This document shows positions 1 to 4,360 of a stretch of 12,037 nt of DNA, one piece after another. The translations under genes were made by a program, and so were the position numbers. The stretch is from an uncultured Coprococcus sp. GTDB lineage: Bacteria; Bacillota; Clostridia; Lachnospirales; Lachnospiraceae. Location: positions 1 to 12,037 of the forward strand of contig URJU01000052.1 in assembly GCA_900548315.1 (NCBI GenBank), read 5' to 3'. The notes under the pieces are model-generated. The model was not told where the DNA came from. It saw only the letters and a list, made by a program, of their open reading frames with translations, and made no database searches. Each line of letters starts with the position of its first letter. Within the stretch, counting starts at the first letter, position 1.

Positions 1-3
1 TTA

Positions 4-36
4 TCGTCGGCAGCGTCAGATGTGTATAAGAGACAG
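4..36 (+). other. Illumina Nextera Read 1 transposase adapter (artefact)
   Basis: Positions 4-17 read TCGTCGGCAGCGTC, the Nextera Read 1 overhang. Positions 18-36 read AGATGTGTATAAGAGACAG, the 19-bp Tn5 mosaic end. Together they are an exact 33-base match to the tagmentation adapter as I know it. Being at the extreme end of the window, this is residual library adapter on a contig end. Bases 1-3 are probably also artefactual. Genomic sequence starts at about 37. Confidence 0.97.
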
Positions 37-196
37 TATCAGAAGTACCCAGGCTGGCAGAGAGCTGGTTGACAAATATGTTGATGAGTATTTTACAGGA
101 CTGGGGGAGGCTCTTGTTGATATCACAGATGAGAGTGCAGACACAATGATAGAGCTTATTGAAAAGCTGTATGAAGTTGTGAGCAAAAGGAGTTAG
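37..196 (+). CDS. MarR-family regulator, C-terminal fragment (5' end missing)
   Basis: A reading frame runs in from the adapter junction and stops at TAG 194-196, giving 52 residues from position 38. The fragment begins RSTQAGRELVDKY, resembling the end of the winged-helix wing of MarR regulators (usual form LTEKGREL), and continues as helices rich in Glu, Asp and Leu, as in the MarR C-terminal dimerisation region. The DNA-binding part is missing because the contig ends here, not because the gene is broken. The stop lies 8 bases before a MATE exporter gene whose Shine-Dalgarno overlaps this stop, so the two are probably one operon. MarR proteins often repress an adjacent multidrug exporter, and that role is inferred. 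The family call rests on a short segment. Confidence 0.65.
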
Positions 197-204
197 AACA
201 TAAG

Positions 205-1566
205 ATGAGTGTACAGGATAAAACAGATTTTACACAGGGAAGTATAATTAGAAAAATGCTCACATTCATGGGACCGATTCTTGGAGCACTGATACTTCAG
301 GCTGCATACGGTGCGGTTGATCTGCTGGTGGTTGGAAGATTCGGTTCGACGGCGGGACTTTCAGCCGTATCAACAGGCAGCCAGGTGCTCAATCTGGTTA
401 CATTTGTGATAACAGCACTTGCTATGGGTGTCACAGTGCTTATTGCCAGATATATAGGCGAGAAGAACACAGATCAGATAGGAGAGCTTCTTGGAGGCGC
501 CACGACCATATTTGCAATACTTGCGGTGGTGCTGGCAGTTGTCATGGTGACGTTTGCAAGACCTTTGTCCGTGTTGATGCAGGCACCGGCTGAGGCGGTC
601 ACTCTTACATCATCGTACGTGAGGATATGCGGAGGAGGAATATTTTTCATTATGGCATACAATGTGCTCACCGCGATATTCAGAGGTTTTGGAGACAGCA
701 AATCACCTCTTATATTTGTGTTTGTGGCATGTATAGTAAATGTTATCGGTGACCTTATCCTGGTTGCGGGATGTCATCTTGACGCTGCGGGTGCAGCCAT
801 AGCAACAGTGGTTGCCCAGGCGGTCAGTGTTGTCCTTGCGCTTGTGCTGCTGAAGAAGAAAAAGCTTCCATTCAAGATATCAAGAAAAGCTTTCAGATTA
901 AACAGACAGTGCAGAAGATTGCTCTCAGTTGGGCTTCCGCTGGCGATGCAGGAATTTCTCACGCAGATGTCATTTCTGGCGCTGTGTGCATTTATCAACA
1001 GACTTGGCCTGGAGGCATCATCAGGATATGGCGTTGCCTGCAAGATAGTCAGCTTTGCCATGCTGGTACCAAGCTCGCTTATGCAGTCCATGGCTTCATT
1101 TGTATCGCAGAATGTTGGAGCTGGAAAAGAGGACAGAGCGAGAAAAGCGATGCTTACCGGTATGGGCATAGGATTTTCTGTCGGCGTGGTGGTATTCATT
1201 GGCGTGTGGTTCTTTGGTGACAAACTGACATCGATCTTTACCACTGACGCGGCTGTTATCCAGAGGGGCTTCGAGTACCTGAGGGGCTTTGCACCTGAGA
1301 CTATACTCACCGCGGTGCTGTTCAGCATGATAGGCTATTTCAATGGACATGAGAAGTCACTGTGGGTCATGATACAGGGACTTATCCAGACATTGCTTGT
1401 GAGATTGCCTTTGGCGTACTATATGAGTATCCAGCCGGATGCGAGCCTTACAAATATAGGACTTGCAGCGCCGATAGCAACATGCGTTGGCATCGTGCTG
1501 AATGTCATATTCTATATGGCTATATCAGGAAAGAAAAAAAAGCGAAAGAACAGTAAGCATAGTTGA
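205..1566 (+). CDS. MATE-family multidrug/sodium or proton antiporter
   Basis: The 453-residue product is an integral membrane exporter of the MATE family, which moves cationic drugs, dyes or metabolites out of the cell using a Na+ or H+ gradient. About 12 hydrophobic segments form two similar halves, and the length is usual for the family. Family-like motifs include the first helix region GPILGALILQAAYGAVDLLVV (about 23-43), RGFGDSKSPL (about 160-169) and the helix-6 pattern NVIGDLILVAG with AAGAAIATVVAQ (about 179-205). The second half restarts near LPLAMQEFLTQMSF (about 244). The tail ends in a Lys-rich stretch, probably cytoplasmic. The start ATG at 205 is served by AGGAG at 188-192, inside the end of the MarR-like gene. 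Substrate cannot be read from sequence. Expression is probably controlled by the upstream MarR-like protein (inference). No clear terminator follows it. Confidence 0.93.
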   Translation: MSVQDKTDFTQGSIIRKMLTFMGPILGALILQAAYGAVDLLVVGRFGSTAGLSAVSTGSQVLNLVTFVITALAMGVTVLIARYIGEKNTDQIGELLGGATTIFAILAVVLAVVMVTFARPLSVLMQAPAEAVTLTSSYVRICGGGIFFIMAYNVLTAIFRGFGDSKSPLIFVFVACIVNVIGDLILVAGCHLDAAGAAIATVVAQAVSVVLALVLLKKKKLPFKISRKAFRLNRQCRRLLSVGLPLAMQEFLTQMSFLALCAFINRLGLEASSGYGVACKIVSFAMLVPSSLMQSMASFVSQNVGAGKEDRARKAMLTGMGIGFSVGVVVFIGVWFFGDKLTSIFTTDAAVIQRGFEYLRGFAPETILTAVLFSMIGYFNGHEKSLWVMIQGLIQTLLVRLPLAYYMSIQPDASLTNIGLAAPIATCVGIVLNVIFYMAISGKKKKRKNSKHS

Positions 1567-1613
1567 AAGTATGCTATACATGGCGAGAAAGATCAGAGTG
1601 GATATTTGTTGTA

Positions 1614-1642
1614 TTGACAAATATCCTCATGCACTATACAAT
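1614..1642 (+). promoter_or_regulatory. Promoter of the padR-DUF2812 module
   Basis: A perfect -35 TTGACA (1614-1619) is followed after 17 bases by TACAAT (1637-1642), a near-consensus vegetative sigma factor promoter. Transcription would start near 1649, about 40 bases before the padR start codon. The -10 overlaps the left arm of an inverted repeat, as expected for a repressor-controlled promoter. Confidence 0.8.
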
Positions 1643-1672
1643 ATCGTTATATGATATCGATAAACGATATTG
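1639..1672. promoter_or_regulatory. Inverted repeat, probable PadR operator
   Basis: The arms CAATATCGTT (1639-1648) and AACGATATTG (1663-1672) are perfect 10-base inverted repeats around a 14-base centre that contains a further ATATCGAT. The element covers the -10 and the likely transcription start of the padR promoter. PadR proteins commonly repress their own promoters through such dyads, so autorepression is the likely role. The repeat is seen directly; the bound protein is inferred. Confidence 0.65.
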
Positions 1673-1690
1673 GGAAAGAGAAGTGATAAT

Positions 1691-2008
1691 ATGCCAAAGA
1701 AAGCTATGGATATTCTGACTGAATCCATGTTCTACGTGTTGATGGCATTTTCAAAAGGATCAATGTGTGGGATAGATGTGGCAGACTATATAGAGAAGAG
1801 AACCGGTGGAAGGGTAAAGATCGGGCCGGCGACTCTGTACACCATATTGGGAAAGTTTGAGAAGGAAAAGTGGATAAGGGAAATTGAGGTGGAAGGCCGT
1901 AAGCGAACATACAGCATCACAGATAAGGGCATATCTGCATATGAGCAGGAGGTAGAAAGACTTAGAATGTGTGTGAGGGATGCTGAAGATGCAGCAGATG
2001 AAATGTAG
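1691..2008 (+). CDS. PadR-family transcriptional regulator
   Basis: The 105-residue product is a small winged-helix repressor of the PadR family (PadR-s1/LmrR-like size). The N-terminal helices contain LTESMFYVLMAFSKGSMCGID (about 9-29). The recognition helix region is VKIGPATLYTILGKFE (about 42-57), with the GPATLYT signature typical of PadR, followed by a wing at about 69-80 (GRKRTYSITDKG). The C-terminal helix (about 82-103) would serve dimerisation. I chose ATG 1691. An earlier in-frame TTG at 1670 lies inside the operator dyad and gives seven unlikely extra residues. The ribosome site is weak (purine-rich 1676-1684). The gene sits directly downstream of its probable operator and 59 bases before a DUF2812 gene, a pairing common in Firmicutes. 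The inducing signal is unknown. Confidence 0.93.
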   Translation: MPKKAMDILTESMFYVLMAFSKGSMCGIDVADYIEKRTGGRVKIGPATLYTILGKFEKEKWIREIEVEGRKRTYSITDKGISAYEQEVERLRMCVRDAEDAADEM

Positions 2009-2067
2009 AGATGCATTTGCAGCGGAGTGCGGACTATTCACAAAAAATTTATATGGAGGACTCAAAG

Positions 2068-3276
2068 ATGGTGGAGAAAAAAGATACAAAAAGTGTGCAC
2101 CGCATCATACCGTGTCCGGATTATGATGTTACCGGAGTTGAGTGCTGGCTCTCATATATGGCGGAGCAGGGGTATATATTGCGGGATGGTGGAGTGTTCC
2201 GTGGAATAGCTGCGTTTGACAGGTGCGAACCTAAAAAGGTGAGGTATAGGTTACAGCCGGCTCAGAAAGGATTCGTGATATATGACAACGACGGACCAAG
2301 TGATGATGAGGTGGAGCTGAATGGTGCTTTTGGATGGAAGTACGTGGCAAAGTATGGAGTATTTCATATATACAGAGCAGATGATATAGATGCCAGGGAG
2401 ATGGACACAGACTCTGAGGTCCAGGCGATGGCGATGAATTCGCTGCATAGAAGTCAGAGGTTTAACATAATATGGATGTCCATCTGGATAATAGTATATC
2501 TTGCAATTGCCTTTACAAGTCAGCCGTTCCTATCGATGGTAAACAGAGGAAGTCTGATAAGTATTGCCCTCGTATTGTGTGTGATCATATTTATAGTGAC
2601 CGGTCTGGTTAAGGCTGTGAGTCTGTACAGGCTCCGCAAAAAAATACTTGATGGGGATAGTCTGGGTTCGGGCACAAACTGGAGAAGAGGTGCCAGAATA
2701 TACACAGTAAAGGCCGTTGTTGGAATAATTGCATATGTGGCAATGATAGTGTTTGGATGTATGTTTATACTGAGTGATGGCGTAGACAGAAACCAGATGC
2801 CGCTTTCCGAATATCAGGGAGAAGTTCCGTTTCAGACAATAACAGATCTGGTATCCTGCAGCGATATTCGGAATGTAGATAACGTGGACGATGATGTGAA
2901 TACGATCAGCAAATGGTCTGATATTCTGTGGCCGGAGAATTACAAGGTTTATGAGTATGGCGATGTAGTTTACACAGATGGAAATATATGTCATGGTGGA
3001 TTGGTGATAACCTATCACGAGGCTAAAAATGAGTGGCTGGCAGATGAGCTTTATCAGGCTTATGTGCAGAGGGCAAAGCATCAGTCTGACTATGAGAAAA
3101 TTGATATGAAGATAGCTGGGCTGGATGATGTAGATGCTTACTGGGACGACTCAGAGAGTGTGATCATGAGAAAAGGAAGGAGACTTATAGTTGCCAGTTT
3201 CTACATGAGCGGCGAGAACAGACATGAGGGCGATCTGGAAGAATGGGCTGACTGCATTGCGGAGAGTCTGGAATAA
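2068..3276 (+). CDS. DUF2812 domain membrane protein
   Basis: The 402-residue product starts with a DUF2812 domain (about residues 8-115): HRIIPCPDYDVTGVECWLSYM, then CEPKKVRYRLQP and a region ending FHIYRADD. Three hydrophobic segments follow at about 132-152, 160-183 and 212-236, then a hydrophilic C-terminal region of roughly 165 residues, probably on the opposite side of the membrane from DUF2812. I chose ATG 2068 because GGAGG at 2055-2059 lies 8 bases upstream. The in-frame ATG at 2011 has no comparable ribosome site and would add 19 poorly supported residues. DUF2812 proteins usually lie beside PadR regulators and have no established biochemical function. By analogy with other regulator/membrane-protein pairs it may sense membrane or envelope stress, but that is speculation. 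The C-terminal region resembles no family I recognise. Confidence 0.88.
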   Translation: MVEKKDTKSVHRIIPCPDYDVTGVECWLSYMAEQGYILRDGGVFRGIAAFDRCEPKKVRYRLQPAQKGFVIYDNDGPSDDEVELNGAFGWKYVAKYGVFHIYRADDIDAREMDTDSEVQAMAMNSLHRSQRFNIIWMSIWIIVYLAIAFTSQPFLSMVNRGSLISIALVLCVIIFIVTGLVKAVSLYRLRKKILDGDSLGSGTNWRRGARIYTVKAVVGIIAYVAMIVFGCMFILSDGVDRNQMPLSEYQGEVPFQTITDLVSCSDIRNVDNVDDDVNTISKWSDILWPENYKVYEYGDVVYTDGNICHGGLVITYHEAKNEWLADELYQAYVQRAKHQSDYEKIDMKIAGLDDVDAYWDDSESVIMRKGRRLIVASFYMSGENRHEGDLEEWADCIAESLE

Positions 3277-3302
3277 AGAGAAATTCTTATGCGGTTAAGA
3301 CA

Positions 3303-3335
3303 GGGGACACTCCTCGTGACAAAAGGAACGTCCCC
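3303..3335. repeat. REP-like imperfect palindrome
   Basis: GGGGAC (3303-3308) pairs with GTCCCC (3330-3335). After two mismatches, TCCT (3311-3314) pairs with AGGA (3324-3327), around a loop containing GTGACAAA. The same kind of element, with GTGACAAAAGGAACGTCCCC-like sequence, recurs in intergenic regions of many Clostridia in my memory. There is no T-run after it, so it does not look like an intrinsic terminator. It lies 27 bases after the DUF2812 gene. Copies elsewhere in the genome cannot be seen from this window. Confidence 0.5.
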
Positions 3336-3352
3336 AAAGAATATTATGAGGG

Positions 3353-3496
3353 GTGGACAACCAGATTATAGAAAATCTTTATGAGAAGTTTGTAGACAGC
3401 GATCGTTATCACATTCCTGTTGACAGATACATATTAAAGGAGTCGAAATTTAAAGAAAATAAGGAAGGATATACCTGGAACACAGCGAAAGGCTAA
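3353..3496 (+). CDS. Short ORF, 47 codons, doubtful
   Basis: A frame from GTG 3353 to TAA 3494-3496 encodes 47 residues starting VDNQIIENLYEKFVDSD and ending GYTWNTAKG. The composition is protein-like: charged, with aromatic residues and no low-complexity runs. No well-placed ribosome site precedes the GTG, since the only GAGG touches the start codon, and a stop lies just upstream in frame. I do not recognise a family. It may be a remnant of a larger gene, given the nearby AAA+ relic, or an unannotated small protein. Confidence 0.2.
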   Translation: MDNQIIENLYEKFVDSDRYHIPVDRYILKESKFKENKEGYTWNTAKG

Positions 3497-3536
3497 TGAT
3501 AAAATAAGAAAAAGGGTATTGGGAAAGTAACACGGG

Positions 3537-3560
3537 GCATCCTGTAAAAAGTCAGGATGC
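3537..3560. repeat. Perfect 8-bp hairpin
   Basis: GCATCCTG (3537-3544) and CAGGATGC (3553-3560) are perfect inverted repeats with an 8-base loop. Only a weak TTGTT tail follows, so terminator activity is doubtful. The right arm adjoins the AAA+ relic. Confidence 0.4.
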
Positions 3561-3638
3561 TTGTTCATAGATGAGGCTTATTCACTGATAGATGACAGGA
3601 GCGGTTCATATGGTGATGGAGAAATACCTGAATTGATA
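3555..3638 (+). pseudogene. Relic of a CbxX/SpoVK-type AAA+ ATPase (Walker B region)
   Basis: Reading the + strand from 3555 gives GCLFIDEAYSLIDDR followed by SGSYGDGEI. CbxX/CfqX and SpoVK-like AAA+ ATPases have the Walker B segment GGVLFIDEAYSLVDD..GSYGDEAINTI, so the resemblance is strong for about 24 residues. An in-frame TAA at 3528-3530 and an unrelated Trp/Leu-rich continuation after 3640 show there is no intact gene. Just upstream in another frame (about 3514-3544) the codons read GIGKVTRGIL, which could be a decayed Walker A segment (family GTGKTTVARIL). That part is weak. An 81-residue frame runs to 3806, but only its start is recognisable. Confidence 0.5.
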
Positions 3639-3646
3639 AAATGTAG

Positions 3647-3690
3647 CAGCCAGCTGGAGGAAATACCCGGCTGGCTGTTGTGGTTTTGGT
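3647..3690 (+). terminator. Probable intrinsic terminator
   Basis: CAGCCAGCTGG (3647-3657) pairs over 11 positions with CCGGCTGGCTG (3667-3677), with one G-U pair and a 9-base loop. A T-rich but interrupted tail follows (TTGTGGTTTTGG, 3678-3689). It could end transcription coming from the padR-DUF2812 module or from the lost ATPase gene. The uneven tail lowers confidence. Confidence 0.5.
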
Positions 3691-3723
3691 TGGAAGTTGA
3701 AGACTATATCGTTCGATTTTCCT

Positions 3724-3751
3724 TTGACAAATACTTTATATATTGTATAAT
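3724..3751 (+). promoter_or_regulatory. Consensus promoter of the antisense RNA
   Basis: TTGACA (3724-3729), a 16-base spacer and TATAAT (3746-3751): both hexamers are perfect. The predicted start is near A3758. The only transcription unit before the strong terminator at 3811-3855 is a roughly 100-nt non-coding RNA, which fits the antitoxin RNA of a type I toxin-antitoxin pair. Confidence 0.85.
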
Positions 3752-3757
3752 GTATTT

Positions 3758-3860
3758 AACAAGACAGCCGAGCGATAGATACGACCTATCCGTCCGGCAA
3801 ACATAATATTATAAGAAAACACCTCTTACGCTTGCAGGCTGAGGTGTTTTCTTATTTTCT
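3758..3860 (+). ncRNA. Putative type I antitoxin RNA (RatA/SR4-like arrangement)
   Basis: An RNA of about 100 nt is predicted between a consensus promoter and a 15-bp terminator hairpin. Its 5' half can fold: GCCG (3767-3770) with CGGC (3795-3798) and GATAG (3774-3778) with CTATC (3786-3790). Its 3' half is the terminator arm pair, which is complementary to the 3' end of the convergent minus-strand toxin message, including its last codons. There is no ribosome site or convincing ORF inside it. This convergent 3'-overlap is the layout known for txpA/RatA and bsrG/SR4 of Bacillus, where the antisense RNA blocks translation or promotes decay of the toxin message. The RNA itself is a prediction from promoter, terminator and context. 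Confidence 0.7.
3811..3855. terminator. Bidirectional intrinsic terminator shared by toxin mRNA and antitoxin RNA
   Basis: ATAAGAAAACACCTC (3811-3825) and GAGGTGTTTTCTTAT (3841-3855) form a perfect 15-bp stem with a 15-base loop. The A/T-rich outer stem plus ATTTTCT gives a U-rich tail on the plus strand, and the mirrored side gives TTTTCTTATAATATT on the minus strand. It can therefore stop both converging transcripts. The toxin stop codon (minus strand, 3852-3854) is inside the stem. Confidence 0.85.
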
Positions 3861-3929
3861 ATGGTTTAGAATAGTAACAATAAGTATCGCAACGGTTAAT
3901 ATAACCATGAATTCTTCATATGTACTCAT
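3852..3929 (-). CDS. Putative holin-like toxin peptide (type I toxin, 25 aa)
   Basis: On the minus strand, ATG at 3929-3927 opens a 25-residue frame ending at TAA (3854-3852). The peptide starts MSTYEEF, has one hydrophobic span of about 15 residues (MVILTVAILIVTIL) and ends NHRK. This short layout, M-S/T-x-Y-E, a single membrane helix and a basic tail, is that of the putative holin-like toxins of Firmicutes, related to TxpA/BsrG, which damage the cell membrane when overproduced. A strong Shine-Dalgarno, GGAAGGGAGTGG, lies just upstream (minus strand, about 3949-3938). In the message ACACCA (3969-3964) can pair with TGGTGT (3938-3933) beside it, so translation may be limited by structure. It converges on an antisense RNA and shares its terminator. 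The stop codon sits within the terminator stem, leaving almost no 3' UTR outside it. The family call is by pattern and recall, without a profile search. Confidence 0.75.
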   Translation of the reverse strand: MSTYEEFMVILTVAILIVTILNHRK

Positions 3930-3992
3930 AAGACACCACTCCCTTCCAAGACTCGAACGAATATGGTGTAACACCCCTCGGCTGATTTATTG

Positions 3993-4021
3993 AGAATAAA
4001 TGTTTAGATGATAGAATGCAA
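3993..4021 (-). promoter_or_regulatory. Candidate promoter of the toxin message
   Basis: On the minus strand, TTGCAT (4021-4016), a 17-base spacer and TATTCT (3998-3993) give a plausible vegetative promoter. The start would be near 3986, leaving a 5' leader of about 57 bases before the toxin ATG. A second minus-strand TATACT (4035-4030) lacks a good -35 partner. Confidence 0.5.
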
Positions 4022-4208
4022 GTGATACTAGTATAATTTCATAAAAGCTTAATAAAAGTATACAAAACGTATAAAAAACAGTATTTATGCGGTTTCAGGG
4101 CGCTGTTTTCGGACTTCGAGAAGGATGGATACACCAGTAGACAGACATTTGTGGCATGAGAGAAATAAAAAGCAAACTAACTTGGGATGCTCGTTACAAT
4201 TATAAACA
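4022..4208. other. Gene-free spacer
   Basis: Between the toxin promoter and the ychF promoter I see no gene. There is a TATAAT at 4032-4037 without a good -35, a dyad TATAC/GTATA at 4059-4063 and 4069-4073, and a weak 7-bp hairpin AAAACAG/CTGTTTT (4075-4081, 4103-4109). A plus-strand frame reads GFRALFSDFEKDGYTSRQT around 4091-4147, but it is short, lacks a start and is not recognisable. Confidence 0.4.
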
Positions 4209-4237
4209 TTGAAATTAAGCCACGGGTGTAGTACAAT
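4209..4237 (+). promoter_or_regulatory. Promoter of ychF(-lgt)
   Basis: TTGAAA (4209-4214), a 17-base spacer and TACAAT (4232-4237) form a good vegetative promoter, with a start near 4244 and a leader of about 117 bases. The -10 is flanked by the dyad CACGG/CCGTG (4221-4225 and 4240-4244), a possible operator. Confidence 0.65.
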
Positions 4238-4243
4238 TACCGT

Positions 4244-4360
4244 GCTATTGGGGGCTTTTTGCACCCTGAAAACAGATGGTACACTAAATGGTACACCAGA
4301 TAATCAGCAAAGCCAGAATATCAAGCAAAATCAAGGCTTTAAGAAAGGAAAATAGAAAAA
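4244..4360 (+). promoter_or_regulatory. Structured 5' leader of ychF, unassigned
   Basis: The leader begins with GGGGGCTTTTT (4250-4260), then has two tandem ATGGTACAC copies 12 bases apart (4276-4284, 4288-4296) and a hairpin AAAGCC/GGCTTT (4309-4314, 4335-4340) just before AAAGGA (4344-4349), the ribosome site. AAAGCC at 4309 could alternatively pair with GGGCTTT in the first element, so two exclusive folds are possible. AAGCC at 4217-4221 could also pair with it to give a terminator-like hairpin, but that arm lies within the promoter. I recognise no known riboswitch. Confidence 0.3.
4276..4296. repeat. Tandem 9-bp repeat with 12-bp period
   Basis: ATGGTACAC occurs at 4276-4284 and 4288-4296, separated by three bases. 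A related GGATACACC lies at about 4127-4135. Such direct repeats can be binding sites for a regulator or recombinase, but no matching protein gene is in the window. Confidence 0.35.

Noticed and set aside
4..36. Tn5-like mosaic end as a sign of a transposon
   Set aside because: It is joined to the Nextera Read 1 overhang at the very contig end; this is library adapter, not a biological element.
474..1350. Long minus-strand and alternative-frame ORFs inside the MATE gene (up to 184 codons)
   Set aside because: They are shadows of a well-supported membrane protein; their translations have no domain-like features and no ribosome sites.
1670..1690. TTG at 1670 as the padR start
   Set aside because: It lies inside the operator dyad close to the predicted transcription start; ATG 1691 gives the normal PadR N-terminus.
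2011..2067. ATG 2011 as the DUF2812 start
   Set aside because: No ribosome site; ATG 2068 has GGAGG at ideal spacing and the DUF2812 motif begins shortly after it.
2530..3081. 183-codon minus-strand ORF opposite the DUF2812 gene
   Set aside because: Low-complexity His/Ile/Tyr-rich translation, opposite a gene with clear family motifs and ribosome site.
3303..3335. Palindrome after DUF2812 as an intrinsic terminator
   Set aside because: No T-run follows and the stem has two central mismatches; it fits a dispersed repeat better.
3561..3806. 81-codon ORF from a TTG start as an intact gene
   Set aside because: Only the first 20 or so residues resemble a protein (AAA+ Walker B). The rest crosses a terminator-like hairpin and the antisense RNA promoter, and there is no ribosome site.
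3758..3810. tRNA-like fold in the short plus-strand RNA
   Set aside because: There is a two-part hairpin but no acceptor stem, T-loop or CCA-like end; no tRNA or rRNA gene is seen in the window.
3978..3985. CAGCCGAG shared by the antisense RNA (3766-3773) and the toxin leader as an antisense contact
   Set aside because: The motif has the same sense in both RNAs, so it cannot pair; only the 3' terminator regions are complementary.
4091..4150. GFRALFSDFEKDGYTSRQT-coding stretch as a recombinase remnant
   Set aside because: Too short, no start or ribosome site, and no catalytic motif to support a family.
4276..4296. Two ATGGTACAC copies as an attachment site or the start of a CRISPR array
   Set aside because: Only two 9-bp copies 12 bases apart; no integrase, no cas genes and no repeat-spacer regularity.
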